Of a stretch of 64,000 nucleotides of DNA, positions 1-6,847 are shown piece after piece (the stretch's first letter is position 1; each line of letters starts with the position of its first letter). Source of the DNA: an uncultured Alistipes sp. (GTDB taxonomy: Bacteria; Bacteroidota; Bacteroidia; Bacteroidales; Rikenellaceae); the NCBI GenBank assembly GCA_938014215.1, contig CALLRW010000022.1, positions 1 through 64,000 on the forward strand, in the 5' to 3' direction. Both the position numbers and the translations under genes were made by a program. Below the pieces are notes generated by a model. The model worked only from the letters and a program-made list of their open reading frames with translations. It was not told the DNA's origin and made no database searches.

Positions 1-170
1 GGTGTTGCAATATCTGTTATGCTAATTTTACCACTAATTTTTAGTTCCCGAGTTTCCCATAGGGGTGCATGACTGTTCCGATTCTGGTATGCTGCGTTGC
101 CAAACGCAGTGGTGTGATTAAACGTAAGAAGAAAAAATATGGGGACAAAAACAACTATGTATTTTTTCAT
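1..170 (-). CDS. Exported protein of unknown function, N-terminal fragment (runs off the left edge)
   Basis: An open frame starts at ATG 170-168 on the minus strand and stays open for 56 codons to the window edge. The first residues, MKKYIVVFVPIFFLLTFN, are a textbook signal peptide: two lysines, a hydrophobic core, and a plausible cleavage after TTAFG. The visible mature part (about 35 residues) matches no family I recognise. A TAnnTTTG promoter lies 49 bases upstream and a palindrome sits over the promoter, next to a divergent TetR gene, so it is probably a target of that repressor. It could be an envelope protein or the start of a larger outer-membrane protein; the window does not show which. 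Confidence 0.55.
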   Translation of the reverse strand, partial: MKKYIVVFVPIFFLLTFNHTTAFGNAAYQNRNSHAPLWETRELKISGKISITDIAT

Positions 171-218
171 ATCATAACGAGGAAGTTATTCCAATAGGTT
201 ATTATTATGTGATCGTGA

Positions 219-226
219 CAAATATA
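219..226 (-). promoter_or_regulatory. -7 promoter element for the left-edge exported gene
   Basis: On the minus strand these bases read TATATTTG, a full match to the Bacteroidetes -7 consensus TAnnTTTG. Transcription would start near 212 and reach the ATG at 170 after about 40 bases. The -33 region coincides with the palindrome at 237-261, which suggests repression by promoter occlusion. Confidence 0.5.
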
Positions 227-236
227 TACAAAATAA

Positions 237-261
237 TTTAGATATAATAATATTATCTAAA
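237..261. promoter_or_regulatory. Palindrome, candidate TetR operator
   Basis: TTTAGATA (237-244) and TATCTAAA (254-261) are perfect 8-bp inverted arms around a 9-base AT centre. The site lies between two divergent promoters, over the -33 region of the leftward one, and next to a TetR-family gene. Size and position are typical of a TetR-family operator. Confidence 0.5.
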
Positions 262-338
262 ATCAATTGTTTAACGGTGAATTTTATTGTGTTGAATGGA
301 AGAGATTGCTCCACAAAATGTATTTAAGATAAATATTA

Positions 339-346
339 TATATTTG
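339..346 (+). promoter_or_regulatory. -7 promoter element for the TetR gene
   Basis: TATATTTG matches TAnnTTTG exactly. Transcription would start near 353. That excludes the ATG at 354 as a useful start and supports the ATG at 399, with a leader of about 45 bases. Confidence 0.5.
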
Positions 347-398
347 TGATGGAATGTTTACCGACATCCATGATGACTACCCAATCAGATGTTATGAA

Positions 399-1112
399 AT
401 GGAGAAAAGAGTAAGACGGACGAACGCAGAAATAGATAATGCGGTAATGACCGAACTCGAAAAACTGGTCACCCAGTGGGGCTTCGGCAACGTGCTTGTA
501 ACGGAATTGATGTCCAATGCCCGTTTGGAACCCCCTGTCTTTTATCGGCGTTATGGATCTATCGACAATCTTTATGACCAACTGGCACAAAGATATGACT
601 TTTGGATAAACAACACGATAGACACGTCTGAGTTGAACACTTTGGGACCTAAAGTGTTCTTTGCAAAAACCCTGAAAACGCTGTACCGGGAGCTATGCAA
701 TAATGCGGTTATGCAGAAATTGTTGCTTTGGGAGATGTCGGCCGACAATGAGACGACTCGGAGAACGGCCCGGATTCGGGATCTGATGAACATGAATCTG
801 GTCGAATATTACGACCTGCTGTTCAAATCCGCTCATATCAACATCAAGAGCATTATCGCCCTTCTGATTTCGGGAGTTTATTACCTGATTCTGCATAGGG
901 AGCGGGCGCCTTTTTGTAAGCTCGATTTCGATACGCCCGAAGGAGAAGCGGCCTTTTCGGAGGCGGTGGATACTTTGGTTGAGATGTTGTTCGATCGGAT
1001 TGAGGCCCACAACGAAAAGCGGGCATGTTACGAACGCATGCTCAAAGACGGAATCAGCCAGAAAAAGGCCTGTCAATACCTGGGGGTTGATATCCATGAA
1101 TTCGATTGCTGA
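399..1112 (+). CDS. TetR/AcrR-family transcriptional regulator
   Basis: A 237-residue DNA-binding repressor. The N-terminal 50 residues have TetR-type helix-turn-helix character: an amphipathic helix, then a turn with GFGNVLVTELM and the recognition segment PVFYRRYGSIDNLYDQL. The rest is an all-helical ligand and dimerisation domain. I chose ATG 399 (MEKRVRRTNAEID) over the in-frame ATG at 354 because a TAnnTTTG element at 339-346 would place transcription initiation at about 353. A divergent exported gene and a central palindrome suggest local autoregulation and control of that neighbour. The C-terminal 25 residues (ERMLKDGISQKKACQYLG) look like a second small helix-turn-helix, which is unusual for the family. 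Ligand unknown. Confidence 0.85.
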   Translation: MEKRVRRTNAEIDNAVMTELEKLVTQWGFGNVLVTELMSNARLEPPVFYRRYGSIDNLYDQLAQRYDFWINNTIDTSELNTLGPKVFFAKTLKTLYRELCNNAVMQKLLLWEMSADNETTRRTARIRDLMNMNLVEYYDLLFKSAHINIKSIIALLISGVYYLILHRERAPFCKLDFDTPEGEAAFSEAVDTLVEMLFDRIEAHNEKRACYERMLKDGISQKKACQYLGVDIHEFDC

Positions 1113-1698
1113 AAACGGATATCTTCAGGACCATGTCGGAAACGCACTCCTGCATTCTCTGTTTATTCTTCTTGTGTATTGAAATTTATCTGAATTTTAC
1201 CTGTCTCGTAGCCAATACGCCTCGACTGAAACGTAGACTTGCTTGCTAATGACGCCCCGTTCATGCGCTTTATGCTCCAATTTGGTACATTGCGAGTGCT
1301 CTTTTCTGCAAAAAACTGGGGCTAAATCCGCGCTAAAACTCCGTTCTGATTGACTGTAATTCTGCGGAATTGAGTGTGGGTAGATGCACTGCTTTAGCCT
1401 TCTTTTTATGATGCAAAATATCGAATTACCGGCCTTCAATTTGATGAATCGAGGCCTCAATATACACCAATTTCACGAATATTGTCCGGAATTTTGCGGT
1501 CTCAATCGCCGAAAATAACTGTTCTAATTGGGACGGTCGGTCCTTTTCCCTCTTTGAAATTGCAATTTTTCCCTCTATGGTATGCGTTGTTTTTACTAAA
1601 GGTGTTCGAAAAACCTTCAATGGCTTAAATTTCGAGTCGGGCCACCATGGCCCCTGTAAAAAACGACGACTTCGGAGGAGTTTCCCACCCCCTTGCGG

Positions 1699-1752
1699 GC
1701 AAGCTGTTTTCTGTTACGAAATCTATTTCGCGTAACGGAAAACACAGCTTGC
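1699..1752. repeat. Long inverted repeat (hairpin), possible oriT or element structure
   Basis: Arms 1699-1718 and 1731-1752 pair over 20 positions with one 2-base bulge and one G-U pair, and the loop can itself pair (CGAAAT at 1717-1722 with ATTTCG at 1725-1730). No U-run follows on either strand, so it is not an ordinary terminator. Hairpins of this size near mobilisation genes often mark transfer origins; here that is inference only. Confidence 0.6.
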
Positions 1753-1904
1753 CGGGGGCAAAACATATAATGTTTCTGACCCCCAAAAACGGGTCGAATA
1801 TCACGTCCCGTTCCCGCTTGTTCGCCGGCCAATCTGAAGAGGCGAACCACCCGTTCCCGAAGCTGACATCGGGAACAAAATTGCCGTGAAATGGGATGAA
1901 TAAA

Positions 1905-2248
1905 TCTTGAACTCAATCCATCATGAAATAGTGATGCCAGGAAATCAATACGGATTGAAGTCTTGGCGTCTTGATCTCCAGAAGTCAAGAACCTCTGATG
2001 TCCCGAAATCATGAACTCTTGGACTCGCGAACTCCAGAGGTCAAGAACTCCAGATCTCAAGAGTTCTTGATGCCAGGATTTCAAGAAGTTTTGAAATCTG
2101 GAACTCAGGCACTGTTGAGGTCTTGGACTCATGGATTCTTGATCTCCAGGCGTCATGTTCTCTTGACCTCAAGAGCCCTTATAATCTTGTTCCCTTGTGA
2201 TCTTGATGCCAAGATCTCTCGATCTTCTGTTTTCTTGATCTGTTGATG
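1905..2248. repeat. Degenerate octanucleotide array, consensus TCwwGAnn, in exact 8-bp register
   Basis: TCTTGA, TCAAGA, TCATGA and close variants begin at 1905, 1921, 1945, 1961, 1969, 1985, 2009, 2025, 2041, 2057, 2081, 2105, 2121, 2137, 2153, 2169, 2185, 2201, 2217 and 2233. All are congruent modulo 8, so the block is 43 octamers long with no register slip. Many in-between octamers are also related (for example TCCAGATC, TCTGGAAC). TCAAGA and TCTTGA are reverse complements, so both strands show the same register. Because 8 and 3 share no factor, every reading frame shows an 8-residue repeat, and none has independent coding support. Confidence 0.85.
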
Positions 2249-2487
2249 TCAGTAGGCCCCTTTATGTTGGGAAGTAAAACACTAGGACGTTCTAATGTCC
2301 TCCTTATCAAGGTCACTATGGCGTATGGTTCTACGCCTCGAAAATCAATTGAAATACTCTGTTTGGGCTTGCTACCGACGCCAACCTGTGCCACACCGAC
2401 GCCAACCACTGCCACAGAGCGCTGATGGCAGAGAAAACGTCTTTGAAGCCCCTATATTCGCTCTCGAAACCATAAAAGCCAATCATT

Positions 2488-2826
2488 ATGCAAGAACAGA
2501 AGAATGAACCTCGGGGTGACAGCCGAACAGCGTCCCTCGACTCCGGGACTTTATCGAGAAAAGTCTCTAACTACGAGCGCCTCTTTCTGCAGCCTGTCAA
2601 GACCGTGGCTCTCCACGGCAAGGCCATTTATGTCCGTCCGGAGTTTCACCAACGGATTCAGCGAATCGTGCGGCTCCTCGACAACGACAAAATCTCGATG
2701 TACAGCTATCTGGACCGCGTGCTGGAACACCACTTCGCAACCTTCGACGAGGAGATTACGGTCTGGTGTCGCAATCGGCTCCAGTCGCTTTCCCGGGATC
2801 TTAAAACGACACTGCCATGGGAATAG
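2488..2826 (+). CDS. DUF3408 family protein of mobile elements
   Basis: A 112-residue protein with the DUF3408 pattern: a variable polar N-terminus, then a conserved core including VRPEFHQRIQRIVRLL and SMYSYLDRVLEHHF. The family is found almost only on Bacteroidetes conjugative and mobilisable elements beside mobilisation or excision genes, and its core resembles a ribbon-helix-helix DNA-binding fold. The next gene overlaps its end by ten bases, so the two are cotranscribed. I infer a DNA-binding accessory role in transfer or excision; its biochemical function is not established. Confidence 0.8.
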   Translation: MQEQKNEPRGDSRTASLDSGTLSRKVSNYERLFLQPVKTVALHGKAIYVRPEFHQRIQRIVRLLDNDKISMYSYLDRVLEHHFATFDEEITVWCRNRLQSLSRDLKTTLPWE

Positions 2827-3128
2827 TCAATGTAGAATCCCGAACCTTTGAGCGGATGCTTGCTCGGTTCGAGGAGTTCGCCCGACGGATGGACGCGCTC
2901 TGCCATGCACACTGTATCGGCGAATCGGAGCCATGGCTGGACAACCAGCAGGTCTGCCAGCTGCTGAATATCTCCAAACGGACGTTGCAGACCCTTCGCG
3001 GCAACGGATCGCTCTCCTACACGCAGATCAACCACAAGATCTATTACCGAGCAGAAGATGTGCGGTCGTTCCTTGCGGTGCTGGAGGCACGACGCAAGCA
3101 CGACCAGAGACGCAGAAACGAAGTATAA
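2817..3128 (+). CDS. Helix-turn-helix protein, excisionase-like (MerR/Xis fold)
   Basis: A 103-residue protein. The N-terminal third is a predicted helix seen in small Bacteroidetes element proteins. Residues about 38-85 carry the winged helix typical of excisionase-like helix_turn_helix_17 proteins: WLDNQQVCQLLNISKRTLQ, then the wing SYTQINHKIYY. Such proteins commonly control excision or transfer of integrative elements. It overlaps the DUF3408 gene by ten bases and is followed 67 bases later by a paralogue with the same architecture. A directionality or regulatory role is inferred from family and position. Confidence 0.75.
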   Translation: MGIVNVESRTFERMLARFEEFARRMDALCHAHCIGESEPWLDNQQVCQLLNISKRTLQTLRGNGSLSYTQINHKIYYRAEDVRSFLAVLEARRKHDQRRRNEV

Positions 3129-3195
3129 ACGGCGGGGCCCGGATCGTGGCACTCGTAGTGGTGTCAGGCCGGATCTCGCATCAAACAGACGGAAA

Positions 3196-3492
3196 ATGGG
3201 CAATGAATTGATTACGGAGCATGACGAGCGGATCCGCTCATACTTCCAGGCGCTGGAGCGTCTTTCCAAAGCGTTGGAGACGTTGTTTTCGAAGCGTAAG
3301 TCTTCGTTGGACGGCGAGAGCTTCTATACGGACGAGGAGCTTTCGCAGCGGCTGAAGATCAGCCGCCGGAGTTTGCAGGATTACCGCAATCAGGGACGGA
3401 TTCCCTACATCAAGTTGGGTGGCAAGATCCTCTACCGCTCCTCGGATATCGAGAGGATGTTGGAGGAGGGTTATCGCAACGAATTTCGGTAG
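3196..3492 (+). CDS. Second helix-turn-helix protein, excisionase-like
   Basis: A 98-residue paralogue of the preceding gene: N-terminal helix (ERIRSYFQALERLSKAL), then a winged helix of the Xis/MerR type (YTDEELSQRLKISRRSLQDY) with the wing PYIKLGGKILY. I chose ATG 3196 because translation upstream of it does not resemble the family and homologues begin close to this residue. Pairs of these proteins are common beside integrases in Bacteroidetes elements. Role inferred: control of excision or of element genes. Confidence 0.75.
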   Translation: MGNELITEHDERIRSYFQALERLSKALETLFSKRKSSLDGESFYTDEELSQRLKISRRSLQDYRNQGRIPYIKLGGKILYRSSDIERMLEEGYRNEFR

Positions 3493-3745
3493 ACAAGGGG
3501 CAGAAATCTCACAACGTCGGCGTTCATAGTTTTTCTCCTTTTCATCGATAGCATCTTCCCAAACGGGCCGGAGCGAATACGACAACCTTTTCACGGGGAG
3601 CATCTCCATCTGCGGAGGCCCCTCTCCGGGAAAACCCCCTGGGGCATGAGGTTGGCATTTCGCTCCGGTCCATTACCTTGCTGCCGGATGAAAAGGAGTA
3701 CCATGTGTCACCTATCGGGTATAATAGGGATGATTAAATATAAAT
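3493..3745. other. Intergenic stretch before the hip operon
   Basis: I see no gene, RNA or convincing terminator here. A pyrimidine-rich segment (about 3525-3545) and GC-rich stretches are present, and a lone half-site GGGTATAAT at 3717-3725 matches one arm of the two hip operators further right. Confidence 0.4.
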
Positions 3746-3808
3746 TTATACCCGAAAGGGTGCAAAATGAAAAATATTTGATATATTTGTACCCAAAGGG
3801 GTATAAAT
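3746..3808 (+). promoter_or_regulatory. hip operon promoter with two operator palindromes
   Basis: Two related palindromes, TTATACCC-gaaa-GGGTGCAA (3746-3765) and TTGTACCC-aaa-GGGGTATAA (about 3787-3807), flank and overlap a TAnnTTTG -7 element (TATATTTG, 3782-3789). The first covers the -33 region, the second the -7 box and start site. HipB-type antitoxins bind such TACCC/GGGTA palindromes cooperatively, so this is probably the autoregulatory operator. Confidence 0.65.
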
Positions 3809-3809
3809 C

Positions 3810-4025
3810 ATGAAACAGACATCTCTATCCAACTCGGTCAAGTCGATGCGCCGACAATATCATCTGACACAGGTGGAACTTGCCGAGAAGTCCGGTGTGG
3901 GACTGCGTTTTATCCGCGAACTGGAGCAGGGCAAGCCGACACTTCGTCTTGACAAGGTCAACCAGATTCTGAATCTGTTTGGCTATGAGGTGGGAGCCGT
4001 ACCGATGACTAAAACCGATGAATGA
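3810..4025 (+). CDS. hipB: HipB-like XRE antitoxin / autorepressor
   Basis: A 71-residue XRE-family helix-turn-helix protein. The fold covers nearly the whole chain: MRRQYHLTQVELAEKSGVG, then the recognition part RFIRELEQGKPTLRLDKV, and an LNLFGYEVG tail characteristic of HipB. It would bind the two palindromes upstream and, in complex with the downstream proteins, repress the operon. Its last four bases (ATGA) overlap the start of the next gene, so expression is coupled. The next two genes together make up what is one HipA chain in E. coli K-12, so this is the tripartite HipBST arrangement. Confidence 0.85.
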   Translation: MKQTSLSNSVKSMRRQYHLTQVELAEKSGVGLRFIRELEQGKPTLRLDKVNQILNLFGYEVGAVPMTKTDE

Positions 4026-4354
4026 TGAAACAAGCTGTTGTATTTTTTCAGGATCGACGGGCCGGCATCCTGACTGAAGACGAGAACGGTTATACATTCG
4101 TATACGATACCGGTTATTTGGCTGCACCGGATGCGCAGGCTGTGAGTCTGACCCTTCCGTTGAGCGATCGTCCCTATCGGGATAAAGTACTGTTCCCGTT
4201 TTTTGACGGGTTGATTCCCGAGGGCTGGTTGCTGGATATTGCCGAAAGGAACTGGAAAATCGATGCCCGCGATCGCATGGCCTTGCTTTTGGCCTGCTGT
4301 AAGGATTGTATCGGAGCTGTTGGAGTTCAACCCGTAATCACCAAGGAGGAGTAA
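4022..4354 (+). CDS. hipS: HipS-like protein (HipA N-subdomain 1), probable antitoxin of HipBST
   Basis: A 110-residue protein equal to the N-terminal subdomain of HipA (couple_hipA): AGILTEDENGYTFVYD, then the conserved LTLPLSDRPY and FPFFDGLIPEGWLL. In E. coli O127 HipBST the separate HipS, not HipB, neutralises the kinase, so this is the likely antitoxin by homology. It overlaps hipB by four bases and ends three bases before the kinase gene, consistent with a fixed stoichiometry. The separation from the kinase is clean, with its own stop codon and a new ATG, so it is not a frameshifted hipA. Confidence 0.8.
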   Translation: MMKQAVVFFQDRRAGILTEDENGYTFVYDTGYLAAPDAQAVSLTLPLSDRPYRDKVLFPFFDGLIPEGWLLDIAERNWKIDARDRMALLLACCKDCIGAVGVQPVITKEE

Positions 4355-4357
4355 TCG

Positions 4358-5299
4358 ATGGCGGTATGTTTGTATTGTTACGGGGAGTTGACCGCGGGTG
4401 AAAAGGATTTCCACAAGCGTTGTTCCCAAAAAATATTCGGGACGTCGTGTCCTCCCGAACTACCCTATACGCGCGAAAATCTGACAGATCTTGCCCGACA
4501 GGTAATTCGTAGCCAGACGACACTTACGGGGGTACAGGCAAAATTGTCGCTCGATATTCTCAAGGGTGGACGAAACGAGGTCGACCGTTTTACGATTGTC
4601 GGGCTGTGGGGACGGTACATTCTGAAACCACCAACCGAACGATTCGCCCATTTGCCCGAGTTGGAGGATTTAACGATGCATTTGGCCGAACTGGTCAGAA
4701 TAAGGGTCGTGCCTCACAGCCTGATTCGCTTTGCTGATGGCGAACTGTGCTATATCACACGCCGTATAGACCGCACTTCTCAGGGTGTGAAATTACCCAT
4801 GGAAGATATGTGCCAGTTGACCGGGCGTCTGACCGAGCACAAATACAAAGGTTCGTACGAACAGATCGACAAGACCATCCGGAGATTCTCTGCAACCCCC
4901 TTGCTGGATCAGGTCAACTTTTGGGAGCAGGTCGTGTTTTCGTGGATCACGGGGAATGCCGACATGCATCTGAAGAACTTCTCGCTTTATAGCGAGGTGC
5001 CGGGTAAACATCTGCTTACTCCGGCTTACGACATGCTCTCCACAGCGCTGGTCATGCCGGAGGATAACGAGGAACTGGCGTTGACGCTCAATGGCAAGAA
5101 GCGGAAAATCCGGAAAGAAGATTTTATCGCTTCCATGCAGGCTTCGGGTTTGGGCGACAAGGTTATAGAAAACATCTTTCACAAGTTTCGGAAGTCACAG
5201 GACGTCTGGTTCGCATATGTGGATCGATCGTTCCTGCCGCAAGAGATGAAAGAGGAGTACAAGGGGATCATCCGAGACAGGATCAGCCGGTTGGTATAG
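4358..5299 (+). CDS. hipT: HipT-like serine/threonine kinase toxin
   Basis: A 313-residue HipA-type kinase without N-subdomain 1. Visible landmarks: a Gly-rich loop TTLTGVQAKLSL (about 54-65), catalytic GNADMHLKNFS (D202, K206, N207) and the metal-binding YD (D225) in TPAYDMLST. In studied HipT the loop has two autophosphorylated serines; here the matching positions look like T55 and T57. The N-terminus carries C4-x2-C7-x11-H19-x2-C22, a zinc-ribbon-like pattern. Family targets are aminoacyl-tRNA synthetases (GltX for HipA, TrpS for HipT); the target here is unknown. Catalytic residues are intact, so the toxin is probably active. Confidence 0.85.
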   Translation: MAVCLYCYGELTAGEKDFHKRCSQKIFGTSCPPELPYTRENLTDLARQVIRSQTTLTGVQAKLSLDILKGGRNEVDRFTIVGLWGRYILKPPTERFAHLPELEDLTMHLAELVRIRVVPHSLIRFADGELCYITRRIDRTSQGVKLPMEDMCQLTGRLTEHKYKGSYEQIDKTIRRFSATPLLDQVNFWEQVVFSWITGNADMHLKNFSLYSEVPGKHLLTPAYDMLSTALVMPEDNEELALTLNGKKRKIRKEDFIASMQASGLGDKVIENIFHKFRKSQDVWFAYVDRSFLPQEMKEEYKGIIRDRISRLV

Positions 5300-5310
5300 C
5301 CATGACATTG

Positions 5311-5344
5311 AACAGCCCGGAGATGCTTATCCCCGGGCTGTTTT
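5311..5344. terminator. Bidirectional terminator between hipT and the integrase
   Basis: AACAGCCCGG (5311-5320) pairs perfectly with CCGGGCTGTT (5333-5342) and continues into a T-run. It lies between two convergent genes and can serve both. Confidence 0.75.
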
Positions 5345-5368
5345 GTGAATTTAGCAGGGCGCATTCCG

Positions 5369-6598
5369 CTATCCCAGTTTGGAGATGGCTCTCTCCACCT
5401 GCATCATGTCCCGGAGAATGGAGCTGTCGAGAACCCGGGCATAGTGTTGCGTCATCTTGATGTTGGAGTGGCCCAGCATCTTGGCCACATTCTCCAGACT
5501 GACGCCGTTGGCCAGGCAGACCGAGGTTGCATACGAGTGTCTGGCGCAATGCGTGGTCAGATTCTTGCGGATCATGCAGATGTCGGCAATCTCCTTCAGA
5601 TAGCTGTTCATCTTCTGGTTGCATGGAACCGGCAGCAATACGCCCTTCTTCCGGCAGGTGGGGTGGTCGGCATACTTGCGCAGAATTTCCTGCGGAATAT
5701 CCAGCAGCGGGATGTTGCACATGTTTTTCGTCTTCTGACGGGGCTTGCGGATCCAGAGATTTCCGTTGTTGTCCCGGACGATGTGCTCCGGGGCCAACTG
5801 GTGCACGTCGATGAAGGCCAGCCCCGTAAAGGCAGCGAAGATGAAGACATCGCGGACCAGCGTCAGCCGCTCCAGCGGAAACTCCTTGCGGTAGATGGTC
5901 TGCAACTCGTCCATCGTCAGAAACTCCCGGACGACCTCCTTCTCGTGGAACCGAATCCCGAGGAAGGGGTCCTTCGCCATCCAGTCATTGGCGCGGGCCA
6001 GATTGGTAATCTTTTTCAAACACTTCATGTAGCGAATGACGGTATTCTGCTGGCATCCCTTTTCCGTCTTCAGATAGAAGGCAAAGGCGCGGACCAGCTC
6101 GCCGTTGACCTCCGCGAGGGGCAGATCCTCCTTCCCGTAACGCTGGCGGATCAACTCGGCCAGATAACGCCGGCAACTCTCGTAGCGGCGGACCGTAATC
6201 AGCGCATAATCCGTGCCGACCAGCGCCCGACACTGGTCGTTGTGCTCCTGCATGGTCCCCAACAGCGTGCGGACCTCTTCAGGCTTCTCCTGCCCGAAGA
6301 AGAGCTCCTGCAGCAGGTGGGCCGTAATGGGGCGATTCTGCTGCTCCAGTTCGCAAAAGATTTGATACAGCTTGATGCGAGCCTCCTCGATATAGGTATT
6401 CAGGTCGCAGGCGCGGCGGCTCTTGCCGCGGGCCGTCTCCTTGGCCTGACTCCACAGGGCAGGGTCAATGCTCTTGCGGATGTTGTTCTCGACGCGCGTC
6501 CCGTTGACGGTGATGCGCATGCAGACGGAGGCCTCTCCGTTTTTCAGCAGCCTGGTCTTCTTGAGGAAGAACAGCACGCGAAACGAATCTCTTTTCAT
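5369..6598 (-). CDS. int: Tyrosine recombinase (integrase) of a Bacteroidetes mobile element
   Basis: A 409-residue site-specific recombinase. It has an N-terminal arm-binding region (MKRDSFRVLFFLKKTRLLK), a SAM-like core-binding domain (about 100-200) and a catalytic domain with THCARHS (H and R), MLGHSN (H) and the nucleophile tyrosine in QHYARV. The usual first arginine is replaced (TGLAFIDV), as is typical of Bacteroidetes element integrases such as IntDOT, so it is not evidence of decay. ATG 6598 is preferred to the one at 6661 because a TAnnTTTG element (6635-6628) lies between them. The gene sits 250 bases from the 3' end of tRNA-Phe, the usual arrangement for an element integrated in a tRNA gene. 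Confidence 0.9.
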   Translation of the reverse strand: MKRDSFRVLFFLKKTRLLKNGEASVCMRITVNGTRVENNIRKSIDPALWSQAKETARGKSRRACDLNTYIEEARIKLYQIFCELEQQNRPITAHLLQELFFGQEKPEEVRTLLGTMQEHNDQCRALVGTDYALITVRRYESCRRYLAELIRQRYGKEDLPLAEVNGELVRAFAFYLKTEKGCQQNTVIRYMKCLKKITNLARANDWMAKDPFLGIRFHEKEVVREFLTMDELQTIYRKEFPLERLTLVRDVFIFAAFTGLAFIDVHQLAPEHIVRDNNGNLWIRKPRQKTKNMCNIPLLDIPQEILRKYADHPTCRKKGVLLPVPCNQKMNSYLKEIADICMIRKNLTTHCARHSYATSVCLANGVSLENVAKMLGHSNIKMTQHYARVLDSSILRDMMQVERAISKLG

Positions 6599-6627
6599 GG
6601 TTCCTACTTGCTCTTTAACTGGTTCGA

Positions 6628-6635
6628 CAAATGTA
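6628..6635 (-). promoter_or_regulatory. -7 promoter element of the integrase
   Basis: Minus-strand TACATTTG matches TAnnTTTG. Transcription would start near 6621, 23 bases before ATG 6598, which decides the start of the integrase. Confidence 0.5.
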
Positions 6636-6660
6636 GGAAATCCGACCCGATTTAGCGTCA

Positions 6661-6763
6661 TGCAAAATATTGCAGTTCAGTGAGAAATGCGCGAATTCGG
6701 TGGAGATAAATGGGGCGGTTTTCATCTCCACCGATTGCTCCACCAAAAGGTGCCGAAAACCGC
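6661..6763. repeat. Interlocked inverted repeats between int and tRNA-Phe (probable attachment region)
   Basis: CGGTGGAGAT (6698-6707) pairs with ATCTCCACCG (6724-6733). GCGGTTTTC (6715-6723), inside that loop, pairs with GAAAACCGC (6755-6763), giving an A-B-A'-B' order. TGCAA-aata-TTGCA (6661-6674) and CACC-aaaa-GGTG (6741-6752) are further small palindromes, and CTCCACC is repeated. Position suggests integrase or excisionase sites of the right attachment region; an RNA pseudoknot in the integrase leader is the alternative. Confidence 0.55.
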
Positions 6764-6790
6764 TGTTTTTTGCGCTGCCGACAAAAAGAG

Positions 6791-6823
6791 AAAACCCTGA
6801 TTTCGTATGGAAATCAGGGTTTT
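6791..6823. terminator. Perfect bidirectional terminator after tRNA-Phe
   Basis: A 14-bp perfect stem (6791-6804 with 6810-6823) with a 5-base loop, starting with A4 and ending with T4. It lies directly downstream of tRNA-Phe on the minus strand and would terminate that transcript. Confidence 0.85.
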
Positions 6824-6847
6824 GCAACATTTTGCTTCTCTTCAAAG

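Larger units (their letters stand above)
1113..2487. other. Gene-poor stretch of a mobile segment
   Basis: I find no convincing gene in these 1,375 bases; short open frames lack family resemblance and often run through repeats. It contains a long imperfect hairpin at 1699-1752, an array in strict 8-bp register at 1905-2248, and a 21-bp imperfect direct duplication near 2378-2419 just before the DUF3408 gene. Base composition is more AT-rich than the chromosome to the right. It probably lies within the integrated element and may hold decayed mobilisation functions. Confidence 0.6.

Noticed and set aside
1197..1620. Two short minus-strand open frames left of the hairpin
   Set aside because: No family resemblance, no promoter or ribosome site; possibly remnants of an element gene but not supportable.
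1971..2246. Octapeptide-repeat protein
   Set aside because: An 8-bp DNA period gives 8-residue repeats in all six frames, and the octamers resemble each other at 8 bp, not 24 bp, so the DNA repeat is the cause.
4022..5299. Frameshifted hipA
   Set aside because: Each part has its own start and stop, coupled spacing and complete domains, as in known HipBST loci.
5369..6598. Integrase inactivated by loss of the first catalytic arginine
   Set aside because: Bacteroidetes element integrases such as IntDOT naturally lack it in this position; H, R, H and Y are present.
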